From: Alphaproteobacteria bacterium
GTDB taxonomy: Bacteria > Pseudomonadota > Alphaproteobacteria > Reyranellales > Reyranellaceae
Assembly: GCA_016869975.1 (NCBI GenBank)
Contig: VGCZ01000003.1
Location: 1-64,000 of the forward strand
Length of the DNA: 64,000 nucleotides
Reading direction: 5' to 3'
Shown: one piece after another, positions 52,420 through 59,130 of the stretch
How positions within the stretch are numbered: position 1 is the first letter of the stretch
How the letters are laid out: each line of letters starts with the position of its first letter
The notes under the pieces: generated by a model
Seen by the model: the letters and a program-made list of their open reading frames with translations, nothing else
Told to the model about the DNA's origin: nothing
The model's database searches: none
Program-made: the position numbers and the translations under genes

Positions 52420-53541
52420 ATGCCCGGCGCGCTCGACGGCATTCTGGTGATCTCGGTGGAGCAGGCGGTGGCCGCTCCCTATTGCGCGGCCCGGCTGGCC
52501 GATGCCGGCGCGCGGGTGATCAAGGTCGAGCGGCCGGAGGGCGATTTCGCCCGCGGCTACGACCGGCACATCAGGGGCGACAGCGCCTATTTCGTCTTCC
52601 TCAATCGCGGCAAGCAGTCGGTGACGCTCGACTTCAAGAAGCCCGAGGATCTGGCGCTGCTGCATCGCATGATCGGCAAGGCCGATGTGCTGATCCAGAA
52701 CCTCGCGCCGGGCGCGGCCAAGCGCGCCGGCTTCGGCGCCGAGGACATGCGCAAGCTCAATCCGCGCCTGATCACCGTCGACGTCTCTGGCTACGGCGAT
52801 TTCGGGCCGTACAAGGAGCGGCGCGCCTACGACCTGCTGGTGCAGGCCGAGTCGGGCCTGGCCTCGATCACCGGCTCGCATCACGCACCCGGCCGCGTTG
52901 GCATCTCGGCCACCGATATCGGCACCGGCATGTTCGCGCATGCCGCGGTGCTCGAGGCGTTGATCGCGCGTGGCCGCGACGGCAAGGGCCGGCATATCGA
53001 GGTCTCGCTGTTCTCGGCCATGGCGGAGTGGATGGCGATCCCGCTGATGTCCTGGGAGTACAACAATTACGACTGGCCGCGGCTGGGCCTGACGCACCCC
53101 TTCATTGCGCCCTATGGCGTCTATCCTACCGGCGACGATGTGCCGGTACTGATCTCGATCCAGAACGACAACGAGTGGCGCCGCCTGTGTACCGGCGTGC
53201 TCGATCGGCCTGACATGCCCGACGATCCGCGCTTCGCCACGGGCGTGGCGCGCAACGCGATCCGCGACGAGACCAACGCCATCGTCGCCGAGGTCTTCAA
53301 GCGCCACACCTGGGACAGCATCACGGCGAAGCTGGAGAAAGCGCAGATCGCCTATGCCCGCGTCAGCTCGGTGAAGGACCTCGGCGGCCATCCGCAGGTG
53401 CGCCGCACCACCATCGGCACCGACAAGGGCGACGTCTCGCTGCCGGCGCTCGCCGCCACCATCGACGGGACGGTGCGGTCGCTCGGCAAGGTCCCCGCGC
53501 TCGGCGAACACAGCGACACGATCCGCGCCGAGTTCAAGTGA
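52420..53541 (+). CDS. CaiB/BaiF-family CoA transferase
   Basis: 373 residues are predicted from the ATG that has AGAGGA upstream; longer frames run antisense through the aconitase X start. It has the family core: VISVEQAVAAPYCAARLADAGARVIKVE, GDFARGYDRHIRGDSAYF, LNRGKQSVTLD, and the catalytic aspartate Asp166 in ATDIGTG. These enzymes move CoA between carboxylic acids through an Asp-CoA anhydride. The acid substrate is unknown. Confidence 0.93.
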   Translation: MPGALDGILVISVEQAVAAPYCAARLADAGARVIKVERPEGDFARGYDRHIRGDSAYFVFLNRGKQSVTLDFKKPEDLALLHRMIGKADVLIQNLAPGAAKRAGFGAEDMRKLNPRLITVDVSGYGDFGPYKERRAYDLLVQAESGLASITGSHHAPGRVGISATDIGTGMFAHAAVLEALIARGRDGKGRHIEVSLFSAMAEWMAIPLMSWEYNNYDWPRLGLTHPFIAPYGVYPTGDDVPVLISIQNDNEWRRLCTGVLDRPDMPDDPRFATGVARNAIRDETNAIVAEVFKRHTWDSITAKLEKAQIAYARVSSVKDLGGHPQVRRTTIGTDKGDVSLPALAATIDGTVRSLGKVPALGEHSDTIRAEFK

Positions 53542-53555
53542 TTCGCATGGCTGCA

Positions 53556-53702
53556 CTACCTTCCCCCGCTCCGCGGGGGAAGGTGCCCGAAGGGCGGATG
53601 GGGGTGCCGGCATTGCGGTCAGTCACATTCATTGGGGTTGTCGCACCAACCACCCCTATCCGGCGCTTCGCGCCACCTTCCCCCGCCAGCGGAGGAAGGT
53701 AG
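53556..53702. repeat. Family A intergenic inverted-repeat element, copy 2
   Basis: The left arm CTACCTTCCCCCGCTCCG..GAAGGTGCCCGAAGGGCGGAT and the right arm, read from the other strand, CTACCTTCCTCCGCTGG..GAAGGTGGCGCGAAGCGCCGGAT are related, with a 35-base centre. Nearly the whole gap between the CoA transferase and MFS genes is this element. Its right end supplies the AGGAAGGTAGGG stretch just before the MFS start codon. Confidence 0.8.
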
Positions 53703-53709
53703 GGTCAGC

Positions 53710-54861
53710 ATGATCCCGGCTCGCCTCGCCTATTTCTTCGGCGCCTACTTTTTCGCGGGTGGCGCGGCGCTAAGCTACTGGGCGGTGTGGTTGCGCGATC
53801 GGGGCGTGGGCGACGCCGAGATTGGCACGATCTACATGGCACGCCAGTTCGTGACGGTGGCGGCGACCATCGCCGTGGGCTGGATCGCCCAACGCCTGGC
53901 CGGTACGCGCGGGCTGCTGATGGCGCTGCTGGCGGGCGCGCTCGCCATGGTCGTCGCCTACGAATTCTCTTACGGCTTCTGGCCCAATCTGATCGTCACC
54001 ATGATTTGGGGCGCGATGTGGCACCCGCTGCTGTCGCTGGGCGATGGCAATGCCGTGGCGGTGACGCGCGAGCGCGGCATCGACTATGCCCGCGTGCGCG
54101 TCTGGGGCTCGGTGACCTTCATCGGCGGCGCGCTGGCCGCCGGCGTCGCGGTCGATCGCTGGGGACCACCCTGGGTGCTCTATCTGCTGGGCATCGGCGT
54201 GGTGCTGACGATCCCCGCCGCTTTGTGGCTGCCCACGCCGGCGTCGCGCAGCGCACCCGCCGATCGCGGCAAGGTCCGCGCCGGCGAGTTGCTGCGCAAG
54301 CCGACCTTCGTGCTGTTCCTCGTCGCCTGCGGCTTCTGCCAAGCCAGCCACGCCGTGCTCTACAGCTTCGGCACCTTGTCCTGGCGCGCCGCCGGCATCG
54401 ACGACGTCGTGATCAGCCTGCTGTGGGGCGAGAGCGTGCTGATCGAGATCGGCCTGTTCATGATCGGCGGCGCGCTCACCGCGCGCTTCGGCGCCGTCGG
54501 CATGCTGGCGCTGGGCGCCGGCGGCGCGCTGGTGCGCTGGGCGGCGATGCCCTGGCTCGGCACCGACGTCGCCGCGCTGGTCGTGTTGCAGGCGCTGCAC
54601 GCGCTGACCTTCGGCGCCACGCATCTGGCGGCGATGGCCTTTCTGCGCCAGGCGATCCCGACGCACGCGATGCCGCTGGCGCAGAGCCTGTACTACGGGC
54701 TGGCGAGCGGTCTCGTCATCGCCGTGGTGTTCCAGGTCTCGGGCACGCTCTATGCTCGCTTCGGCGGCGACGCCTTCTTCGCCATGGCGGCGCTGGCGGG
54801 CATCAGCCTGCTGGCGACGATCGCGCTGGCGCGCCGCTGGAAGGGCGAGGCACTGATCTAG
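53710..54861 (+). CDS. MFS transporter of the phenylpropionate permease (PPP/HcaT) type
   Basis: 383 residues are predicted from the ATG at 53710; a longer frame would translate the repeat. It starts RLAYFFGAYFFAGGAALSYWAVWLRDRG and has about 12 membrane helices and the ARVRVWGSVTFIGGALAAG segment typical of the MFS_1-like/HcaT group. It probably imports an aromatic or related acid. The purine-rich end of the upstream repeat appears to serve as its ribosome site (AGGG five bases from ATG). Confidence 0.88.
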   Translation: MIPARLAYFFGAYFFAGGAALSYWAVWLRDRGVGDAEIGTIYMARQFVTVAATIAVGWIAQRLAGTRGLLMALLAGALAMVVAYEFSYGFWPNLIVTMIWGAMWHPLLSLGDGNAVAVTRERGIDYARVRVWGSVTFIGGALAAGVAVDRWGPPWVLYLLGIGVVLTIPAALWLPTPASRSAPADRGKVRAGELLRKPTFVLFLVACGFCQASHAVLYSFGTLSWRAAGIDDVVISLLWGESVLIEIGLFMIGGALTARFGAVGMLALGAGGALVRWAAMPWLGTDVAALVVLQALHALTFGATHLAAMAFLRQAIPTHAMPLAQSLYYGLASGLVIAVVFQVSGTLYARFGGDAFFAMAALAGISLLATIALARRWKGEALI

Positions 54862-54872
54862 GGAGGGCGAGG

Positions 54873-55232
54873 ATGTCCAAGGTCGATCACGACACGCTGG
54901 TGGCGCTGAACGACGACTATATCCACTCGGTGCAGCATGCCGACGTGAAGCGTTTCGACGAAATCCTCGCCCGTGACTTCCGCTGCTCCAATCCCGACGG
55001 CTCGTTAGTCGATCGCGCAGGCTTCCTCGCCCAGACCGCCAAGCCGGTGACGATCACTGGTCTGCGCACGGAAGACGTCGAGATCCGACTGATGGGCGAC
55101 TTCGCCATCATCCACGCGCGGACGCTCTACACCTCGGCCGAAGGCAAGCCCGGCCGCGGTCGCTACACCGATGTTTGGATCAAGCAGAGCGGGAAGTGGC
55201 TCTGCGTCTCAGCCCACGTCACGCGGAACTGA
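54873..55232 (+). CDS. NTF2-like/DUF4440 family protein
   Basis: This 119-residue protein of the SnoaL/NTF2-like fold has LVALNDDYIHSVQHADVKRFDEILARDF, then DGSLVDRAGFLAQT and a C-terminal VEIRLMGDFAIIHARTLYT...TDVWIKQSGKWLCVSAHVTRN. Such small cone-shaped proteins are isomerases, dehydratases or ligand binders; no active residues can be fixed here. GGGAGGGCGAGG precedes the ATG, 11 bases after the MFS stop, so the two are co-transcribed. Confidence 0.88.
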   Translation: MSKVDHDTLVALNDDYIHSVQHADVKRFDEILARDFRCSNPDGSLVDRAGFLAQTAKPVTITGLRTEDVEIRLMGDFAIIHARTLYTSAEGKPGRGRYTDVWIKQSGKWLCVSAHVTRN

Positions 55233-55246
55233 TCGGTATCCCGGTA

Positions 55247-55313
55247 TGTCATTCCGAGCGCAGCGAGGGATCTAGGGAAGACGCCTGGATCCCTCGCTGC
55301 GCTTGGGATGACA
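55247..55313. repeat. Family C intergenic inverted repeat, possible bidirectional terminator
   Basis: TGTCATTCCGAGCGCAGC.. (55247-55273) and its near complement ending ..GCGCTTGGGATGACA (55287-55313) form a 27-base stem with two or three mismatches. It sits in the 89-base gap between two convergent genes, where a long hairpin would separate the transcripts. This TGTCATTCCGAGCGxAGCGAGG palindrome type is widespread in alphaproteobacteria. Confidence 0.8.
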
Positions 55314-55321
55314 GCCGTGAT

Positions 55322-56473
55322 TCACCGCGACCGGCCGCGGCCGGCGATGGTCCAGATGTCGACCAGGGTCTCGCCTTTGACGATGTGATAGGCGTCGTAG
55401 AGGTTGACTGTAGGGTCGCAATGCGGCGGCACCAGCACGACGCGCGCGCCCAGCGCCGGCGCGTCCTGGCCTTCTGGCGCGATCACCGCGCAGTGCTCGT
55501 CACCCATGAAGCGTGTCGTGCTGCCCGGGGCGGCGCCGGAGAGAATCTTCGGCGGGCCAGCCTCGGTCGCCATCGATTTCAGGCCGGAATCCATCGTTGC
55601 CATGCCCGCTGTGTTGCGACTCACCACGCGGGCGTCGATCTGCAGGGATTGCTCGAAGGTCGGCCGGTTCTCGCCGCGCAGGTCGCAGATATTGTACTGG
55701 TGATCCATGAAGACGTAGCTGCCGACCTGTAGCTCGGTGAAGACGCCCAGCTCGCAATCGATCTGGTGCGTGCCGGTGCCCGAACCCGTAATGATGCCAG
55801 GCTTGAGGTTCGCCTTGGCCAGCAGGTCGAGGATCCCCTTGAGGTACTCGGTGCGCTCAATGATCTGCTTGCGGCGCTCGCTGTAGTCCTCGATGTGCTG
55901 GTGCCGGCCGCAATAGAACTGCACGCCGGCGTATTTCAGCGATGGCAGGCTCGTGATCTTCTTCGCCAGCGCCACGACACCCTCGGGCGACGCGACGCCG
56001 GTGCGATGCAGGCCGGGGTCTATATCGATGATCACCGTCAGCAGCTGCTTCGCCGCCCTGGCCGCGTTGGCCAGCGCGTCGGCGTTATCAGGGTGATCGA
56101 CGCAGACCATCAAGCCCTTGGCGCGCGCATTGAGCGCCATCAGGCGTTCGATCGCCGGCTGGGTGACGACCGGCGAGGTGATCAGCAGTCCGTCGATGCC
56201 GCCATCGGTCAAGGCCTCGGCCTCGCCCAGCTTGGCGCAGCAATTGCCCAGCGCCCCGGCGGCGATCTGCCGGCGCGAGATGTCCGGGCATTTGTGCGTC
56301 TTGGAATGCGGGCGCAGCGAGACGTTGTGCTTCCTCGCGAACGCAGCCATCGCCGCGATGTTGCGTTCCAGCATGTCGAGGTCGAGCGACAGCGACGGCG
56401 TATTGAGCAGGCCGCGCGAACCCTGCTGGCCAATCAGGTGGGCGTGCAGGCGGTGTGAGTCGGTAGGGTGCAT
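55322..56473 (-). CDS. DSD1-family PLP enzyme (D-threonine aldolase / D-serine dehydratase-like)
   Basis: This 383-residue fold-type III PLP enzyme has the Schiff-base Lys58 in RPHSKTHK, VIIDIDPGLHRTGV, GGSGTGTHQID-type glycine loop (ITGSGTGTHQIDCE) and the C-terminal metal-site region VPPHCDPTVNLYD (His351, Cys352, Asp353). D-threonine aldolases use His-x-Asp and D-serine dehydratases His-x-Cys for the metal; here His351-x-Asp353 fits the aldolase pattern. It would act on a D-hydroxy-amino acid. A family D inverted repeat lies just upstream. Confidence 0.9.
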   Translation of the reverse strand: MHPTDSHRLHAHLIGQQGSRGLLNTPSLSLDLDMLERNIAAMAAFARKHNVSLRPHSKTHKCPDISRRQIAAGALGNCCAKLGEAEALTDGGIDGLLITSPVVTQPAIERLMALNARAKGLMVCVDHPDNADALANAARAAKQLLTVIIDIDPGLHRTGVASPEGVVALAKKITSLPSLKYAGVQFYCGRHQHIEDYSERRKQIIERTEYLKGILDLLAKANLKPGIITGSGTGTHQIDCELGVFTELQVGSYVFMDHQYNICDLRGENRPTFEQSLQIDARVVSRNTAGMATMDSGLKSMATEAGPPKILSGAAPGSTTRFMGDEHCAVIAPEGQDAPALGARVVLVPPHCDPTVNLYDAYHIVKGETLVDIWTIAGRGRSR

Positions 56474-56482
56474 TGCAACTCT

Positions 56483-56558
56483 CTTCGGGCCGTGCCGCTC
56501 CAGCGGCGCTCTTCAACTTACCCTAGCACGATCGCCGCTGGAGCGGCGCGGCCCGAAG
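56483..56558. repeat. Family D inverted repeat in a divergent promoter region
   Basis: CTTCGGGCCGTGCCGCTCCA.. (56483-56508) and its complement (56533-56558) match at 25 of 26 positions around a 24-base centre. It starts nine bases upstream of the DSD1-family start codon and lies in the 176-base gap shared with the divergent flavin oxidoreductase gene, so it could affect leader folding of the former. The rest of the gap shows no clear promoter. Confidence 0.8.
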
Positions 56559-56649
56559 ATGTCTGCCACGCGAAAGCGGGAGGTTGCGGGGGTGTGGCCC
56601 GGGTGCCTATCGTTGGCAGCAGAACGAGCGTCCGATCGCGGAGGACAGC

Positions 56650-57753
56650 ATGAAATTCGGCCTGTTCTATGAAATCTCCATTCCCCGGCCGTGGACGCCC
56701 GAGCGCGAGCGCGAGGTCTACAACAACTGCCTCGAGCAGGTGAAGCTGGCCGACCAGCTGGGCTTCTCCAACGTCTGGGCGGTCGAGCATCACTTCCTCG
56801 AGGAGTACTCGCACTGCTCGGCGCCGGAGCTGTTCCTCACCGCCTGCGCCATGGTGACCAAGAACATCCGTGTCGGCCACGGCATCGTGGTGTGCGTGCC
56901 GGAGTTCAACCACCCGATCAAGATCGCCGAGAAAACCGCGACGCTCGACATCCTCTCGGGCGGTCGGCTGGAGGTCGGCACGGGCCGTTCGGCGACGTGG
57001 ACGGAGCTGGGTGGCTTCCGCGCCAACCCCGACACCACGAAGAAGAGCTGGGACGAGTTCGTGCGCTGCCTGCCCAAGATGTGGACGCAGGAGACCTTCG
57101 CCTATCAGGGCGAGTTCTGGTCGATGCCGGAGCGCACCATCCTGCCCAAGCCCTACCAGAAGCCGCACCCGCCGATGTGGGTGGCGGTGACCAGCCCGGG
57201 CACCGAGATCGACGCCGCCGATCGCGGCATGGGCAGCCTCGGCCTGTCCTTCGCCGGCTACGCCGAGCAGGAGAAGAAGATCAAGGAGTACCGCCGGCGC
57301 ATCCAGCTCTGCGAGCCGGTCGGCTCGTTCGTCAACGAGCAGGTCGCGACCACCAACTTCCTCTTCTGCCACGAGGACGAGAAGATCGGCGTCGAGACCG
57401 GCAAGCGGCTGGGCAACACCTTCAACTATCTCGCCACGCAGCTGATCTCGACCCGCGAGGTTTTCTCCTCGCCGTCCTACCAGTCGCTCGGCCTGCTGCC
57501 AGCGCTGCGCCGGGCCGCCACCGGCCCCGACGCTTCGGAGCAGCAGACCGAGGGCATGGCCTATGGCGATCCCGCCCGCATCATCCGCGCGATCAAGCAT
57601 TGGGAGTCGCTGGGCGTCGATTGCGTGAACTTCATCCTCAACGCCAACGAGACGATTCCGCAGGAGCAGGTGATGGCGAGCCTTCGCCTGTTCGGCAAGG
57701 AAGTCATGCCGGTCTTCGCCAGCAAGCCTTCCAATGTCGCGGCGGCGGAGTAG
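56650..57753 (+). CDS. LLM-class flavin-dependent oxidoreductase
   Basis: 367 residues are predicted from the ATG that has GGAGGA upstream. It is a luciferase-like TIM-barrel protein: MKFGLFYEISIPRPW, LADQLGFSNVWAVEHHFLEEYSHCSAPE, NIRVGHGIVVCVPEFNHPIKIAEKTATLDILSGGRLEVGTGRSAT-type core and a KPYQKPHPPMWVA segment. Such enzymes use reduced FMN or F420 to oxygenate or reduce small molecules. It ends 3 bases before the acetoacetate-decarboxylase-like gene, which is therefore very likely its pathway partner. Confidence 0.92.
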   Translation: MKFGLFYEISIPRPWTPEREREVYNNCLEQVKLADQLGFSNVWAVEHHFLEEYSHCSAPELFLTACAMVTKNIRVGHGIVVCVPEFNHPIKIAEKTATLDILSGGRLEVGTGRSATWTELGGFRANPDTTKKSWDEFVRCLPKMWTQETFAYQGEFWSMPERTILPKPYQKPHPPMWVAVTSPGTEIDAADRGMGSLGLSFAGYAEQEKKIKEYRRRIQLCEPVGSFVNEQVATTNFLFCHEDEKIGVETGKRLGNTFNYLATQLISTREVFSSPSYQSLGLLPALRRAATGPDASEQQTEGMAYGDPARIIRAIKHWESLGVDCVNFILNANETIPQEQVMASLRLFGKEVMPVFASKPSNVAAAE

Positions 57754-57756
57754 GCC

Positions 57757-58527
57757 ATGCCCCTCTACGGAACGCTCGACATCACGCGCGACCCCAGGCG
57801 CCTGCCCACGGTGGCCAATCTCGACACCGAGGCGTGGGCGCTGCCCAAGGCCGAGATGATGCAGCTGCTGATCGAGGTGCCGCGGACCTCGACGGAAGGC
57901 CTGCTGCCCAAGGCGATGCACCCGGCGCTGCCGTCCTACGTGATCGCCGCCTTCACGCGCTATCCCGAAAGCCCGGTGGGCGCCTTCAACCTCGCGGTGC
58001 TGCGCCTGGGCAGCCGCGCCGGCGCCCACCCGCGCGGCTTCCTGCTGGGTGCGCTGGCCAGCACCGAGGCGGCGGCGAAGGAGTTGCGCAGCCGCTGGGG
58101 CTTCCCGGTCGAGCACGGCGAGGTGAAGTTCACGCGCCGCCATGATCGTGTCATGGGCACGGCGAAGAAGGATGGCAAGACCGTGCTCGACTGCGCACTG
58201 GTCGATCCGCAGCCGGTCGCCGGCTCCGACGTGCAGTACATCAACTGGGTGACCGCGGCCAACGCGCCGCTCGACGGCCAAACCACGCCGCTGCTGATCC
58301 AGGTCGATCCCAAATACGCCTTCCACAAATCCGAGCGCGGCAAGCCGCAGGTCTCGGCTTTCGACGCTTCGGCTTGGAACGCCGGCGATATCACGCTCGC
58401 CGATCCGATCATCGGCACCTGCTGCACTGTCGATACCGACCTGCCACGAATCCGCTTCGTGATGGATCCGCTCAAGCCGGTGTTCCAGGGCACGCGGCGT
58501 ATCAGGGAGTCGCGCGCGGACGAGTAG
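57757..58527 (+). CDS. Acetoacetate-decarboxylase-like protein lacking the catalytic lysines
   Basis: This 256-residue protein is of the ADC fold family: PRTSTEGLLPKAMHPALPSYVIA (42-64), VGAFNLAVLRLGSRAGAHPRGFLLGAL, then WGFPVEHGEVKFTRR. In acetoacetate decarboxylase the WGFP motif is followed by two lysines, one forming the Schiff base. Here those positions are Val118 and Glu119, so a normal Schiff-base mechanism looks impossible. Relatives without the lysine do other chemistry, such as aldol, hydration or lyase reactions. It is coupled to the flavin oxidoreductase upstream. Confidence 0.8.
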   Translation: MPLYGTLDITRDPRRLPTVANLDTEAWALPKAEMMQLLIEVPRTSTEGLLPKAMHPALPSYVIAAFTRYPESPVGAFNLAVLRLGSRAGAHPRGFLLGALASTEAAAKELRSRWGFPVEHGEVKFTRRHDRVMGTAKKDGKTVLDCALVDPQPVAGSDVQYINWVTAANAPLDGQTTPLLIQVDPKYAFHKSERGKPQVSAFDASAWNAGDITLADPIIGTCCTVDTDLPRIRFVMDPLKPVFQGTRRIRESRADE

Positions 58528-58566
58528 CCGGCCCCGACGTGTGCGGCGCATTTCGGGGGAGGCGTT

Positions 58567-59124
58567 ATGACGCTGAATAGCGCCAAGGATATCCATCTGA
58601 TCTTCCACGCGGTGCACAAGCAGTTGCGCGTGCATGGTGGCGCTGGCGAGTTCCACTGGTCCACCGAGGCGCGCGGCGAGGGCGATTTCGCGGACCAGAA
58701 GCGCAATAACGGCAACACGCCGGTCGGGCGCTATTGGTGCGGCGAGCCGGTACCAATTCCCGCCCTCGATCGTGATGGCAAGAAGTTCGGCCCGTGGTTC
58801 ATTCCGCTGCAGCCCGAGAAGGGCGTGGCGACGGGGCGGTCGGGGCTCGGCATCCATGGCGGTGGCAGCGACCTGTCCAGTCCACGAGCCGAATTCCAGG
58901 GATGGGAGACGACGCACGGCTGCATCCGTCTGCAGAACTTCGATGTGGAGCGTTTGGCGAAGTCGCTCGCCTACACGACGCGCACGGGCGGCGCCGCGCT
59001 GCTCACCGTCGACTGGACGCTCGGACCCTGGGCTCCGGGCACGCTGGGTTACATGTCCGCCGTCCCACGGGTGACACCCAAGCAGGTCAACGCCGCATCA
59101 GGGAAGAAGACGCCGAGCCGGTGA
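58567..59124 (+). CDS. YkuD-type L,D-transpeptidase-like protein without export signal
   Basis: This 185-residue protein has the YkuD active-site pattern: His97 in LGIHGGGSD and His117-Gly-Cys119-Ile-Arg in ETTHGCIRLQNFDVERL. The ATG follows GGGGAGG. L,D-transpeptidases normally act on peptidoglycan in the periplasm, but no signal peptide or membrane segment is present (N-terminus TLNSAKDIHLIFHAVHKQ). Export by another route or a cytoplasmic role, for example in peptide processing, must be considered. The gene stands in the same direction as the two before it, 39 bases away, and is convergent with the ligase gene. Confidence 0.85.
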   Translation: MTLNSAKDIHLIFHAVHKQLRVHGGAGEFHWSTEARGEGDFADQKRNNGNTPVGRYWCGEPVPIPALDRDGKKFGPWFIPLQPEKGVATGRSGLGIHGGGSDLSSPRAEFQGWETTHGCIRLQNFDVERLAKSLAYTTRTGGAALLTVDWTLGPWAPGTLGYMSAVPRVTPKQVNAASGKKTPSR

Positions 59125-59130
59125 TCGGCG

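Noticed and set aside
56518-58917. 799-codon minus-strand open frame opposite the flavin oxidoreductase and the ADC-like gene
   Set aside because: It is a shadow of two well-supported genes with ribosome sites and family motifs; its own sequence looks like random Arg/Asp/Ala/His.
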